From contig NZ_JAKWBE010000016.1 in the NCBI RefSeq assembly GCF_022513565.1, positions 1 to 64,000 on the forward strand: DNA of 64,000 nt, given 5' to 3'. Each line of letters starts with the position of its first letter. Within the stretch, counting starts at the first letter, position 1. The DNA comes from Streptomyces gilvus (GTDB taxonomy: Bacteria > Actinomycetota > Actinomycetes > Streptomycetales > Streptomycetaceae). The notes under the pieces are model-generated. The model had not been told where the DNA came from. It ran no database searches and saw nothing but the letters and a program-made list of their open reading frames with translations. Position numbers and translations under genes: made by a program. This document shows, piece by piece, positions 16,799 through 25,285 of the stretch.

Positions 16799-17686
16799 CT
16801 ACGCAGCCGGGGAGTCCAGTTGCGCCAGAAGACGTTCCTTGCCCGATCGGTCCAGCCAGGTGCCGAAGTTCATGAGGTCGGGGAAGGCTCTCCGCACGGG
16901 CGCGAGGTCGATGTCGTAAAAGGTGTCGTTGGCCCAGGCCATCACCTTCGCCACCTCAGGGGCGTGCTCCCACAGCACGTCAAGCGGTACCTGGGTGTGG
17001 GGGATGGGGTGGCCGGCCGCGCTGCCCAGTGCGTCGGCGATCTGTGGGGCCGTCAGCCGGTCGCCGGCGATCTCCATCGTCCGGCCCGCGTAAGTGTCGG
17101 GGTCGGCGAAGGCCAGCGCGGCGAAGGCGCCGACGTCGTCGATGGCGATCAGTTTCATGACCATGTCGTCGTGCCAGGGCACGTTGAGCGCGCCGTTCTG
17201 GAAGAACCGCGCTGGGCTGGTGAAGTCCTCCATGAACCCGGCCGGACGCAGGATCGTTGTGGGGATGGCCAGTGTGCGGAGGTGCTGCTCGATCTGCCAT
17301 TTGTCGATGGGGCCCCAGCCATGCTCCACGTAGAAGCGGTTCTGCTGCTCCACGCCGCCGACTGAGGAGTACACCAGGTGCTGCACTCCGGCGGACTGGG
17401 CGGCGTCCGCGATGTTCTTCGCCTGGGTGATCTCGTTGGGGTTGTCGGACTGGACGCTGTAGGCCCCGTACGCGCCGCGTATCGCCGCGTCGATGGAGGC
17501 GCGGTCGTCCAGGTCGCCGCGGACGAGTTCGGCGCCGGCGGCGGCGAGCGCGGTAGCTGCCGGGGCGTGGTCGTCCCGGACGAGTGCGCGGACCCGCCAG
17601 CCGGCGGCGAGCAGATGGCGGGCGGTCGCCCCGCCCTGGTTCCCGGTCGCGCCCGTGACAAGAACGGTTTCGGCGTGAGCGTCCAT
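16799..17686 (-). CDS. NmrA-like NAD(P)-binding protein
   Basis: The protein of about 295 residues has the Rossmann motif TVLVTGATGNQGGATARHLL at its N-terminus and NmrA-family features: VRALVRDDHAPAA, ELVRGDLDDRASI, GVQHLVYSSVGG and TTILRPAGFMEDF. Such proteins are redox sensors or atypical short-chain reductases; no catalytic YxxxK is evident. The ATG at 17686 follows AGAGGAGATCGCC and is preferred to the upstream ATG 17731. It is divergent from a TetR gene, with a large palindrome between, suggesting TetR control. Confidence 0.85.
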   Translation of the reverse strand: MDAHAETVLVTGATGNQGGATARHLLAAGWRVRALVRDDHAPAATALAAAGAELVRGDLDDRASIDAAIRGAYGAYSVQSDNPNEITQAKNIADAAQSAGVQHLVYSSVGGVEQQNRFYVEHGWGPIDKWQIEQHLRTLAIPTTILRPAGFMEDFTSPARFFQNGALNVPWHDDMVMKLIAIDDVGAFAALAFADPDTYAGRTMEIAGDRLTAPQIADALGSAAGHPIPHTQVPLDVLWEHAPEVAKVMAWANDTFYDIDLAPVRRAFPDLMNFGTWLDRSGKERLLAQLDSPAA

Positions 17687-17718
17687 GGCGATCTCCTCTG
17701 CAACCCTTAATTGTTTCT

Positions 17719-17746
17719 GCATTCGATGCAAGCTTGCATTGGATGC
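17719..17746. promoter_or_regulatory. Composite palindrome, candidate TetR operator
   Basis: A perfect ATGCAAGCTTGCAT (17726-17739) is centred within outer arms GCAT (17719-17722) and ATGC (17743-17746) around the same centre. It lies in the 90-base region between the NmrA-like and TetR-like genes. TetR proteins commonly bind such sites between themselves and a divergent target. Confidence 0.7.
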
Positions 17747-17778
17747 GAGTTTGCTGTCAATGCATTAACCTCTACGTC

Positions 17779-18420
17779 ATGGCCAGACATGAGACCGCCG
17801 CCCCGGAGCCCTCCCTGCGCGAACGGAAGCGGGCGCGCACCCGCCGGGCGCTGATCGAGGCGGCCGCGGAGCTGTTCGAGCGCCAGGGGTATGAGGAGAC
17901 GACTGTCGCCGAGATCGCAGCGGCAGCGGAGATCGGCACCCGGACGTTCTTCGGGTACTTCGCCAGCAAAGAAGACATCCTGTTCCCCGACAGCGACGCG
18001 CGCGCGCGGGCCACGATCGCGGCGATCGCCGACCGCGACCCGGCTGAGGGCCCGGTGGACGTGCTGCTGCGGGCGCTCGACGCCATCGCCGAGAGCGACG
18101 CCGACATGGTGAGCCCAATGGCCGGCGTGCGCATGAGGCTGTTCCACACCGTTCCCGCAGTGCGGGGCAAGGCGCTGCAGGTCCAGCTCGCGGCCCAGCG
18201 GGAGATCGCTCGCGAGCTGCAGGTGGCGTTTCCCGACGAGCTGGACCGGGTGACTGCGGCGGCGCTCGCCGGGGGGCTGACGGGAGCGGTGAGTGGCGCA
18301 CTTGACGCACTCATCGGGGAGGACGGCATCGACGGCGCGGACGCCGACAACGTGCGGACGCGGGTGCGGCAGGCGACGGAAGCGGCGTTGCGACCGTGGC
18401 GTCAGGCCGCCGGGCAGTAG
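17779..18420 (+). CDS. TetR-family regulator
   Basis: The 213-residue protein carries a TetR DNA-binding domain: RRALIEAAAELFERQGYEET, TVAEIAAAAEIGTRTFFGYF and ASKEDILFPD. The C-terminal ligand domain is alpha-helical, of MftR/AcyR-like length. The ATG at 17779 sits 33 bases after the palindrome and has no clear ribosome binding site, so the transcript may be nearly leaderless; two ATGs upstream in frame fall inside the palindrome. It likely represses the divergent NmrA-like gene. Confidence 0.88.
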   Translation: MARHETAAPEPSLRERKRARTRRALIEAAAELFERQGYEETTVAEIAAAAEIGTRTFFGYFASKEDILFPDSDARARATIAAIADRDPAEGPVDVLLRALDAIAESDADMVSPMAGVRMRLFHTVPAVRGKALQVQLAAQREIARELQVAFPDELDRVTAAALAGGLTGAVSGALDALIGEDGIDGADADNVRTRVRQATEAALRPWRQAAGQ

Positions 18421-18460
18421 TCCGGAGGGTCCGCGGTCGCAGCGCACCCCGACTCCATGA

Positions 18461-18718
18461 CCTGCCGTTGACAGTCATGGACTCGATGAGGAGGAGCACC
18501 CACCCGGCGTCCACCGCTTTCGGCTGCAGTGCAGCGGCTGGCACGCGACCGGCAAGTGGACGAAGAACGTCACGGCGTCCGAGGTGGCCACGCTCATGCA
18601 GGCCTTCGTCGACGCGGTCCTCGCCTCGCAGGAAGGCCGGCCGCCTTCTCCCGGCACACCCAAGAGCGGGGTGACCGCCGGACGGGCAGTGTCGTTGAGC
18701 ACGGCATCGCGTGCATGA
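18461..18718 (+). pseudogene. Remnant of an unrecognised protein
   Basis: Frame 2 reads HPPGVHRFRLQCSGWHATGK, then WTKNVTASEVATLMQAFVDA, which looks like real protein sequence, ending at a TGA at 18716-18718. There is a stop at 18458 and no start codon before the protein-like part, so the 5' end is missing. I do not recognise the family. Confidence 0.25.
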
Positions 18719-18745
18719 ACATCCGCCCCCGCGCGCATACGCGAG

Positions 18746-18776
18746 CGAGCCCCGGACCGCATCGGTCCGGGGCTCG
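18746..18776. terminator. Bidirectional hairpin terminator
   Basis: CGAGCCCCGGACCG (18746-18759) and its exact reverse complement (18763-18776) are separated by three bases. It lies just past the stop of the minus-strand ORF at 18799. No T-run follows, as is common in Streptomyces. Confidence 0.75.
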
Positions 18777-18798
18777 CGGGCTGTTCGGGGCGCGGCTG

Positions 18799-19131
18799 CT
18801 ACACGTCGAACTCGAGGTGCTCGACGTCCGTGAACCGGACCTCCTCCAGGCTTCCGGCGCGGCGACCGCCGTCCTGGAAGCACACCTCCCTTGAGCGCTT
18901 AGGCGGCGATCTTTTGTAGTCGGGCGTCGCCGGCGCCGGCCTCCTGGGCTTTGAAGAGGCGGGCGGCAGGGCGACGGTCAGGTGCCGGACGGGGTCCTGG
19001 TCCGTCGACCCGATCGGCGCGGTGTAGCCCATGCGGGCACGGGCGTCGATGACGATGCCGCCCGTGCTCGCCGCCTTGGCGGCCGGTCCAACTTCGATGG
19101 CAATCGATCCACGTTTCGTGTCAGAGGACAC
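18799..19131 (-). CDS. Hypothetical protein, possibly decayed
   Basis: The ORF of 110 codons reads GGIVIDARARMGYTAPIGST early and ends GSLEEVRFTDVEHLEFDV. A strong hairpin follows the stop by about 22 bases, which argues that this 3' end once belonged to an expressed gene. The middle (SSKPRRPAPATPDYKRSPPK) is basic and low in complexity, which could reflect a frameshift. The family is not recognised, and the start near 19131 is uncertain. Confidence 0.3.
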   Translation of the reverse strand: MSSDTKRGSIAIEVGPAAKAASTGGIVIDARARMGYTAPIGSTDQDPVRHLTVALPPASSKPRRPAPATPDYKRSPPKRSREVCFQDGGRRAGSLEEVRFTDVEHLEFDV

Positions 19132-19150
19132 GGACGCCGGCTCGGGCCCT

Positions 19151-20125
19151 TCACTCGGCCCCGACGTCGAGCCGGAGTTCCGCCACCTTCTCCTTCAGGC
19201 CCTCGATGATCTCGGTGACGTCCTCGCTCGGGTTGGGCCGGGTAGTGGCGAACACCTGCTGGGTCAGTGCCTCGCCGTTGCGGTCGCGCAACGGCACCCA
19301 CTTGAAGTCACGGCTTATCGGCCCGCCGAGTCGTCGTTTCGTGACGAAGGGGTAGGCGACGTCGGACGGGACGACGACCGTGCCGTGCCCGTCCTCGCCC
19401 AATGTCACCAGGACCTTGGTGCCGTACGCCTCGACTGCCGGAGTGGGATGCGGGGTCTTGGTGTCCTTGAACGCCTCGGTGAACGCCTTCTCCAGCAGTT
19501 CCCGGGAGCGCGCGGCGCTGGGGGGAACCAGCAGTGGGTGCTGGGCCACTTCGTCGAGAGTGAGGTGGTCGTGCGGGTCGTCGTGGGGGATCATCGCTTC
19601 CAGCCGCGAGGTGTACAGCAGGGTCTTCTGCAGCTTCGCCATGGACTTCGGCGGCAATCCGATCACGAGGTCGGAAACTCCGTCGGCGACTCGGCCGACG
19701 ACTGCTTCCTCGAAGCGACTGCGGTCGCGGTCGTGTTCGCTGAGCGGCGCGAGTTTGATCTCTATGTGGTCCCTGACTTGGGCGGCGACCGGGGAGACGA
19801 AGTATGAGTGCTGCGGGAGGAACTCGACGACCACGGTGGTACTGCCGATGCGGGTGATCTGTGCCCACTGGTGTACCGCCCGCTGGGCTGCAGGCAGGAC
19901 CTGCTTGCCGAACTCGGTGACCTCGTAGACGTTTCCTTCCCCCTTGGTCAGGAGAGGGCGGCCATACACCTCGTCGAGGGTGGCCAGGTGCTGACGGACG
20001 GCCGATGCCGTCATGCCCATGGCCTTGGCAGCGTGCTGCGGCGACTGCTTCTCGGCAGTGACCACGAAGGCGTGGAGCCGTTGGAGCGTCACACGAGGAT
20101 CAAGGTCGACCGGGAGGTTCTCCAT
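19151..20125 (-). CDS. LysR-family transcriptional regulator
   Basis: The protein of about 324 residues has the N-terminal LysR helix-turn-helix (LQRLHAFVVTAEKQSPQHAA, then MGMTASAVRQHLATLDEVYG and RPLLTKGEGNVYEVTEFG). A type 2 periplasmic-binding fold follows, with LPPKSMAKLQKTLLYTSRLE and GTVVVPSDVAYPFVTKRRLG. I chose the ATG at 20125; another is at 20134. It faces away from the membrane-protein gene at 20361, and an inverted repeat (20191-20200/20217-20227) lies between them. Confidence 0.75.
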   Translation of the reverse strand: MENLPVDLDPRVTLQRLHAFVVTAEKQSPQHAAKAMGMTASAVRQHLATLDEVYGRPLLTKGEGNVYEVTEFGKQVLPAAQRAVHQWAQITRIGSTTVVVEFLPQHSYFVSPVAAQVRDHIEIKLAPLSEHDRDRSRFEEAVVGRVADGVSDLVIGLPPKSMAKLQKTLLYTSRLEAMIPHDDPHDHLTLDEVAQHPLLVPPSAARSRELLEKAFTEAFKDTKTPHPTPAVEAYGTKVLVTLGEDGHGTVVVPSDVAYPFVTKRRLGGPISRDFKWVPLRDRNGEALTQQVFATTRPNPSEDVTEIIEGLKEKVAELRLDVGAE

Positions 20126-20190
20126 GCAAACCACCGTAATCCCTGGTAGCTGAGCTGTCTCGCAGCATCGGAGAACTTCGATCCCGATCG

Positions 20191-20227
20191 GCAGAATTTC
20201 TTCTTGCGGGGAAGGTGAAATTTCTGC
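20191..20227. promoter_or_regulatory. Imperfect inverted repeat in the LysR divergent region
   Basis: GCAGAATTTC (20191-20200) and GAAATTTCTGC (20217-20227) are inverted with one base offset in an AT-rich stretch between the LysR gene and the gene at 20361. This is where a LysR autoregulatory site is expected. Confidence 0.35.
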
Positions 20228-20360
20228 TTTCGATCAAGGAAGCTTAGCTTGCCCTATGCGGGTTTCAGCCACTAGCGTGGCCAGACACATCAATAGGAAA
20301 GGGCCGCCGTGGCACCGGCAGCCCTTATCCGAATCGGCACGCACGGATTGGAGACCCCTG

Positions 20361-20831
20361 ATGCCGATCAACAAGAAGTCTACGTCCGAGGGCGGTGACC
20401 CGCCTAGGGTCCTTCGCCCCCCGACCCTGCAGACCTGGGTCGCGCTCCAGCCGGCCTGGCTGGTCGCGGGGATGCTCATCCCGGACAGCCGGCTTGCCAT
20501 CTATGCGTGCGTGCCGGTGAGCCTCGGCACCGCCTGGCTGGCCGGCCGGTGGAAGCTGCTGCGGACCCCGACCTGGCTCGGACTGCTCACCGCCTGCGTG
20601 GCCTACATCTGCGCCACGTACCTCGGTGTCCACGAAACCGCAACGATCGCCCTGGCCCAGGCCGGTGACAAGCTGGCGGTGACGATCACGATCCTGTCCT
20701 GCTACGCAGTCCGGGAATGTGTGGCCCGCGCGCCGCAGTGGTGGAACGCCTTCATCGAGAGCCTCGCCAGGAAGCTTTCGACGGCGATGCGGACCGACCC
20801 GCCCACCGCCGGGCTCGACCCGGCCGAATAG
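20361..20831 (+). CDS. Small membrane protein of unknown function
   Basis: The protein of 156 residues starts MPINKKSTSEGGDPP after a GGAGAC ribosome binding site and has about four hydrophobic segments (LQPAWLVAGMLIPD, LAIYACVPVSLGTAWLAG, WLGLLTACVAYICATYLG and LAVTITILSCYAV). It ends in a polar tail. No family is recognised. A strong terminator follows at 20845, so it is a monocistronic unit, probably reading from the shared LysR region. Confidence 0.6.
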   Translation: MPINKKSTSEGGDPPRVLRPPTLQTWVALQPAWLVAGMLIPDSRLAIYACVPVSLGTAWLAGRWKLLRTPTWLGLLTACVAYICATYLGVHETATIALAQAGDKLAVTITILSCYAVRECVARAPQWWNAFIESLARKLSTAMRTDPPTAGLDPAE

Positions 20832-20844
20832 GCACGCCACAACA

Positions 20845-20878
20845 AAGGGGCCGGAGAGCTTCTGCTCTCCGGCCCCTT
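20845..20878 (+). terminator. Hairpin terminator
   Basis: AAGGGGCCGGAGAGC (20845-20859) and its exact reverse complement (20864-20878) flank a four-base loop. It lies 14 bases after the stop of the small membrane protein gene. Confidence 0.85.
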
Positions 20879-20960
20879 CCCGCGTCCGCAGGGCCGCTTC
20901 GACGTAGGTGGGGTCCCGTGCCCCTCGGCAGGATCGACGGATCGTGCGTCGCTCGCAGGG

Positions 20961-21412
20961 TCAGGCACCTTGGGCTTGCGCCAGCCGGTAGCCGCTGACG
21001 ATCTCCGGCCGGATGCGCACCACCTGCCCCATCTCCTTGCCGATCCACGGCATGAGCAGACTCTCGTACCGGGCGAGCGCACCGGGATTCACCCGGGTCG
21101 CCGTGCCGGTGACCACGACGCTCCACCCGGTCCGCGTCGCCGGGTCGATCTCGTCGGCCTCGTACGCCACCACCTCGGACTGCAGCGCACGGCCCAGCAG
21201 GGCCGAGCCGCCGTGCGTGCGCACGATGATGTCGCCGGCGTCCACGAGGTGGTTGACGGGGCGGATCGCGGGCAGCGCCTGATCGGTGAAAGCCATGCGA
21301 CCCAACTGCACGGAGCCCAGCAGCATCAGGGCCACTCGTCGCGGCTCAGCTCGACCGTACGCCCGGGTGAAACGGATTCGGCAGGGCTCGCGTCCGAGGG
21401 GTTCGAGGTCAT
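20961..21412 (-). pseudogene. PPOX-family flavin protein interrupted by a frameshift
   Basis: A good start (ATG 21412 after GGAGGAGGGGGCGTG) begins MTSNPSDASPAESVSPGRTV and continues ELSRDE, then hits a stop at 21326-21328. The family sequence resumes in the neighbouring frame as ALMLLGSVQLGRMAFTDQAL, PAIRPVNHLVDAGDIIVRTH and GWSVVVTGTATRV, to a stop at 20961. Together they form a normal PPOX-fold protein of about 150 residues. Two extra bases (or one lost) near 21330 split it. Translation could restart at GTG 21335 or ATG 21326. A sequencing error is possible. Confidence 0.65.
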
Positions 21413-21597
21413 CACGCCCCCTCCTCCGGCGTCACGCGCCCCGCTCCCTCGGGCCACAACACCTCGACGTCCATGCCACTGTCGCGGGCGAAGGCCACGA
21501 GATGGGCTGTGGCATCCCGGCTGTCCGACGGAGAGCCGTCCCACACCGCCGGCAGCCGGGCGCAGGAGCGCAGCAGGCTCTGACGCAGCGCCAAGTC
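21412..21597 (-). pseudogene. 3' end of a gene formerly upstream of the PPOX gene
   Basis: The frame reads LLRSCARLPAVWDGSPSDSR, DATAHLVAFARDSGMDVEVL and WPEGAGRVTPEEGA, with its TGA overlapping the PPOX start (TGATG). This coupling says it was the preceding operon gene. Upstream of about 21597 the sequence stops looking protein-like in this frame and an oppositely oriented XRE fragment begins. I do not recognise the family. Confidence 0.4.
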
Positions 21598-21756
21598 GCC
21601 GCATCGATGGGAGTCTCGGCCCCCCGTGTTTCCGCGATCGAGCACGGCGAACTCGACCGAGCCGAGGTAGCCACTCTCAGGGCTTACGTGGAAGCACTTG
21701 GAGGTCGGCTGCGCGTGGTCGCAGATTTCGGGGATGCGGAGTACACAGTCGCTTGA
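21568..21756 (+). pseudogene. XRE-type (HigA-like) antitoxin, 3' half only
   Basis: Frame 1 reads QALTQRQVAASMGVSAPRVS, AIEHGELDRAEVATLRAYVE and ALGGRLRVVADFGDAEYTVA, the helix-turn-helix and C-terminal part of HigA-like antitoxins. The N-terminal half is replaced by sequence that belongs to the oppositely oriented remnant, so a recombination junction lies around 21570-21600. No toxin gene remains beside it. Confidence 0.65.
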
Positions 21757-21881
21757 GGCGCCTGACATCCTCGCGTACGCGCACCGGACTGGCCGTTTGC
21801 CGCGATTCCGTGAACGATCATGGTTCGCACATGCCGCACTGACAGCCGGGGTACCCATTGCGCGGGTCTCTCTCCGAAATG

Positions 21882-22568
21882 TCAGGGCGCCTCACGGGTT
21901 CGGGTCCTGGTGGTTCCGTCCAGGTGCGGGCTTGGGGCATTGGCCTTCTGCGGCCGCCGCGCGGTGCCGAGGATCAGTGGGCGGACGAACGGAGGTGACT
22001 TGGGCAGTTCGCCGTGCTCGACGGTCCCGACCTCGAAGCCGGCAGCCTCGATCGAGTCGAGGGTCGGGCGGTTGCACTCGCAGCAGACCAGCAGGCGGTT
22101 GAGCCAGTTGAAGCGGTCCTGGGTGCGGGCGAGGTGTGCGTCTCGGGAGCGTACGTGTTCGAGGAAGAGCAGCTGTCCGCCAGGACGCAGTACGCGGCCG
22201 ATCTGGCGCAGGGCGCGCGGCTGGTCGGCGACGCCGCACAGGACCAGGGTGGAGACGACCGTGTCGAAGCTGTCGTCCTCGAAGGGGAGGTCCTCGGCCG
22301 GGGCGCGGAGCACGGTGGTGTGCGGTGCCCTTTCCCGGACGTGTCGTTCGAGTCGGCGGAGCATCGTGGCTTCGGGCTCGGTAGCGGTCAGGGAGCGCAC
22401 GTCGGGGCCGTACAGGTCGAGGTTGGCGCCGGTTCCGGCACCGATCTCCAGGACCTCGCCGGTGGCTCGGGTGATCAGCCGGCGCCGCAGCTCGCGCAGC
22501 CCCGCCTCCTCGGCCCGGGCCATGGCACGGTCGTAGGTCAGTGCGAAGAACGCCGTGTGGATGCTCAT
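21882..22568 (-). CDS. Class I SAM-dependent methyltransferase
   Basis: The 228-residue protein has motif I as GEVLEIGAGTGANLDLYG (residues about 37-54), the acidic post-I region VRSLTATEPEATMLRRL, motif II as SFDTVVSTLVLCGV and motif III as RVLRPGGQLLFLEHV. The later part (DRFNWLNRLLVCCECNRPTL) resembles METTL7/UbiE-type enzymes. The ATG at 22568 follows GAGGAATCGAGG. The substrate is unknown. It is transcribed in the same direction as the HD-LuxR gene upstream, about 110 bases apart. Confidence 0.85.
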   Translation of the reverse strand: MSIHTAFFALTYDRAMARAEEAGLRELRRRLITRATGEVLEIGAGTGANLDLYGPDVRSLTATEPEATMLRRLERHVRERAPHTTVLRAPAEDLPFEDDSFDTVVSTLVLCGVADQPRALRQIGRVLRPGGQLLFLEHVRSRDAHLARTQDRFNWLNRLLVCCECNRPTLDSIEAAGFEVGTVEHGELPKSPPFVRPLILGTARRPQKANAPSPHLDGTTRTRTREAP

Positions 22569-22676
22569 GGCTGCCTCGATTCCTCACCACCGGGCTCACG
22601 CGCCCGGTACGCCTTCGACGCTACGGACCGGGGGCGAGCACCGCGTGGGGCGGTTGCCCCATCTTTCGCGGCGTCC

Positions 22677-24251
22677 TCACGCGGTGGCTGCCTCGGTCTG
22701 CGGCAGCAGGCCGTGCTCCAGGGCGAAGAGACAGGCGCCGGCGCGGCGGGAGGTGCCGATCTTGGCGTAGATGTGCTCGACGTGGTTGCGGGCGGTCTTC
22801 GGGGAGATGACCAGGCGGCTCGCGATCTCCTTGTTGGACAGGCCGCGGGCCAGCAGCCGCAGCACGTCGACCTCGCGCCCGGTCAGACCGGCGGGTCCGA
22901 CGGTCCGGCGGGGGACGCGATGGCCCGCCGCGGCGAGCACCGCCGTGACGGCCTCCGCGTCGAGTCGACCGGCCGCGGCCTCGGCGCGCAGCTCGGCGGC
23001 GGCCTGCGGTGCGGTCAGGGCCTCTCGGTGCGGCCGTGGCTCGATCATGGACCGGTAGGCGTCCGCCGCACCGAGGATCCGGGCCCGCCGGGAGATGGCG
23101 GGCGCCATGAGTCCGCGCGGGTAGCCGGAGCCGTCCAGCCGCTCCCGGTGTTGCACGGCGATCGCCCCGAGCGGAGCCAGCGTCGGCGACTGGCAGAGCA
23201 TGCGCTCCGTCAGATAGGGCTGCAGGCGTACCCGTTCCCGTTCGCCCGTGCCGAGCGGCCCGGGCTTGTCCCAGATCGCGTTCGACACACCCAGGCGTCC
23301 CAGGCCGTGGAGCAGGGCGGCCCGGTGAAGTTGGGTCCGCTGGTCCTCGGCCAGGCCCAGTCCGGCGGCGGCCGCGTCGACCAGGTCGGCCACGGCCCGC
23401 GCATGGCCCAGGGTGTAGGGCGACTTCAGGTCGACGAAGTCGGCGACGGCCAGCAGCGCCTGCTCGAACTTCTCTCCGCCCAGCCACACCTCCAGCGCCG
23501 GTTCGGCGCCGATCACCGCCTCCCAGGTGTGCACCGCGTCCAGCTCGCCGAGCACCGTCTCGGCGTCCCGGCACAGCACGGCCACGAGACGGGGATCGAA
23601 CTGGGATCCGGCGCGCCGTTCGGCCAGCGCCGTGGCGGCCGCGGTGCCACCCAGGCGGTGCGCGACCTCGATGAACTCGGCCAACTGCGCCAGGCGCGAC
23701 GCGACCGGTACGGATTCGCCCTTGAGCTCCCCGGGCCAGCCGCGTCCGTCCCACTGCTCGTAGGAGGTGGCCACCGCGCGGCGGACGGAGTCCGGCAGTG
23801 CGAGCCGCCCGGCCAGCGAGGCGGCCAGGGCAGCATGGCCGCTGATCATCTGGTCCACCTCGTGGAAGCCGCCCAAGGCGAACTCCACCCCGACCCGGAA
23901 CCGGTGCAGCGGCGGGTTGCCCGACCCGATCAGCCGCACCGCCGCGACGGCACCGGCCAGGCTGCGCTGCTCGTACCGGTACTTGCCGGCCTTCAAAGCG
24001 ATGTCGTCGCCGAACCACTTCGCCTGCTCGTGGGCATCCGAGTGGCAACCCACGTTCACCAACAGTGCCGTGTAGTAGACGGCGACCCGCTCCTCGTCGT
24101 CCAGGCCGATCCGCTCGGCCAGGCGCAGGGCGATCAGGCACTGTCGCAGCACGTGCTCCATCGGCTGGCCGAAGCCGAGGTCGACTCCCAACGACAGCGC
24201 GGCGACCAGCTCGGCCAGCCGCAACCGCCGACCGGCATCGCTCCCGCTCAC
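22677..24251 (-). CDS. HD-domain signalling protein with C-terminal LuxR helix-turn-helix
   Basis: The 524-residue protein has two HD-related regions. The second (residues about 280-420) resembles HD-GYP: HRAALLHGLGRLGVS and HRERLDGSGYPRG, where the usual HD and HHE residues are altered (HG and HRE). So it is probably a sensor rather than a cyclic-di-GMP phosphodiesterase. The C-terminus is a clear LuxR domain: PAGLTGREVDVLRLLARGLS, NKEIASRLVISPKTARNHVE and HIYAKIGTSRRAG. The ATG at 24251 is the natural start. It may regulate the downstream methyltransferase. Confidence 0.85.
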   Translation of the reverse strand: MSGSDAGRRLRLAELVAALSLGVDLGFGQPMEHVLRQCLIALRLAERIGLDDEERVAVYYTALLVNVGCHSDAHEQAKWFGDDIALKAGKYRYEQRSLAGAVAAVRLIGSGNPPLHRFRVGVEFALGGFHEVDQMISGHAALAASLAGRLALPDSVRRAVATSYEQWDGRGWPGELKGESVPVASRLAQLAEFIEVAHRLGGTAAATALAERRAGSQFDPRLVAVLCRDAETVLGELDAVHTWEAVIGAEPALEVWLGGEKFEQALLAVADFVDLKSPYTLGHARAVADLVDAAAAGLGLAEDQRTQLHRAALLHGLGRLGVSNAIWDKPGPLGTGERERVRLQPYLTERMLCQSPTLAPLGAIAVQHRERLDGSGYPRGLMAPAISRRARILGAADAYRSMIEPRPHREALTAPQAAAELRAEAAAGRLDAEAVTAVLAAAGHRVPRRTVGPAGLTGREVDVLRLLARGLSNKEIASRLVISPKTARNHVEHIYAKIGTSRRAGACLFALEHGLLPQTEAATA

Positions 24252-24289
24252 ACCTCGACCCTACGCCGCCGAGCGGGCCGCGGCATGGT

Positions 24290-25123
24290 GTCGGGGACCT
24301 CGACGTGCAGGACGGCATGAACGTGCTGGAGATCGGCACCGGAACCGGCTACTCGACCGCCCTGATGTGCCACCGGCTCGGCAGCGAGTGCGTGACTTCG
24401 ATCGAGACAAACGAGGGCGTGGCCCGCCGGGCCCGCGCCGCTCTCACCGGATCCGGTCACACTCCTCACCTGGTGGTGGGGGACGGCCGCGCCGGCCACC
24501 GCGCCGGAGCCCCGTACGACCGGCTGATCGCCACATGCGGCTTCCGCAGCATCCCGCCCGCCTGGCTGGAACAGGTCCGGCCGGGCGGCGTCATCCTCAC
24601 CACCCTGCGCGGCTGGATGCGCTCCCTCGGCCTGGTCAAGCTCATCGTCACCGGGGACAGCGCGAGCGGCTGGTTCAGCGAGGACGACCCGAGCTTCATG
24701 ATCGCCCGCCGGCAGGACGCTCCGGAGAGCCTCGGCAGGGTGCCGGGCCCCGACGACGGAACTGTACGGAAAGCCACATACGAGCCAGAGGTCCTCACCA
24801 GCTCCAGGCCGGCCTTCATGGCACAGCTCGCGGTGCCGGACGCCCGTTTCTTCTCCATGGCTCTCGAAGGCGGCCCGGTCAACACGTTCCTGCTGGACAG
24901 CGTCACCGATTCCTTCGCCGTCCTCGCTCCCACGGACGGCGGCGGCTGGCAGGTCCGCCAGGGCGGCCCCCGCCGCCTGTGGGACGCGGTCGAGTCGGCG
25001 ATGGGCACCTGGGAGGAGTACGGCTCACCGAACACCGCCGCGTTCGGCGTGACCGTCTCCCACGACCAGCAGGTCGTCTGGCTCGGGAACCCGAACGGCC
25101 CGCAATGGCCGCTACCCTCCTGA
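24290..25123 (+). pseudogene. Isoaspartyl-methyltransferase-like gene, 5' truncated
   Basis: From about 24290 the frame reads DLDVQDGMNVLEIGTGTGYS and then GSECVTSIETNEGVARRARA, matching the cofactor-binding core of PCMT-like methyltransferases found in actinobacterial peptide-modification loci. It continues to RPAFMAQLAVPDARFFSMAL and ends WLGNPNGPQWPLPS. The N-terminal 70-100 residues of the family are missing, and the upstream DNA is occupied by the 5' end of the oppositely oriented HD-LuxR gene. Internal GTG/ATG codons at about 24308-24320 could start a truncated protein. Probably non-functional. Confidence 0.6.
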
Positions 25124-25208
25124 GGCAGCCACCACCGACGCGAGGCCGCGCCATCGCCGCCGGGCGTGCAGAGGGCACGTCACCCTGAATTTGGACTAGC
25201 AACAAACA

Positions 25209-25233
25209 AACCCCAGGTCGCTGACCTGGGGTT
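25209..25233 (-). terminator. Ancestral terminator of tRNA-Gly, displaced by the integrative element
   Basis: AACCCCAGGTC (25209-25219) and its reverse complement (25223-25233) flank a three-base loop. On the minus strand the stem is followed by TTTGTTTGTT, a good terminator for a gene reading leftwards. It lies just beyond attL, so before integration it followed the tRNA-Gly gene now at 36633. Confidence 0.75.
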
Positions 25234-25238
25234 GTCTC

Positions 25239-25285
25239 TGGAGCGGGTGACGAGAATCGAACTCGCGCTCTCAGCTTGGGAAGCT
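25239..25285. repeat. attL of the integrative element
   Basis: These 47 bases are identical to 36633-36679, the 3' part of the tRNA-Gly gene from the CCA end through the anticodon loop. Identity stops at 25286 (T here, G at 36680) and before 25239. It is the displaced tRNA end expected on the left side of an element inserted into a minus-strand tRNA gene. Confidence 0.95.

Noticed and set aside
25239..25285. A second tRNA-Gly gene at the left end of the element
   Set aside because: Only the 3' 47 bases are present. The D arm and 5' acceptor strand are missing, so it is the displaced attachment-site copy.
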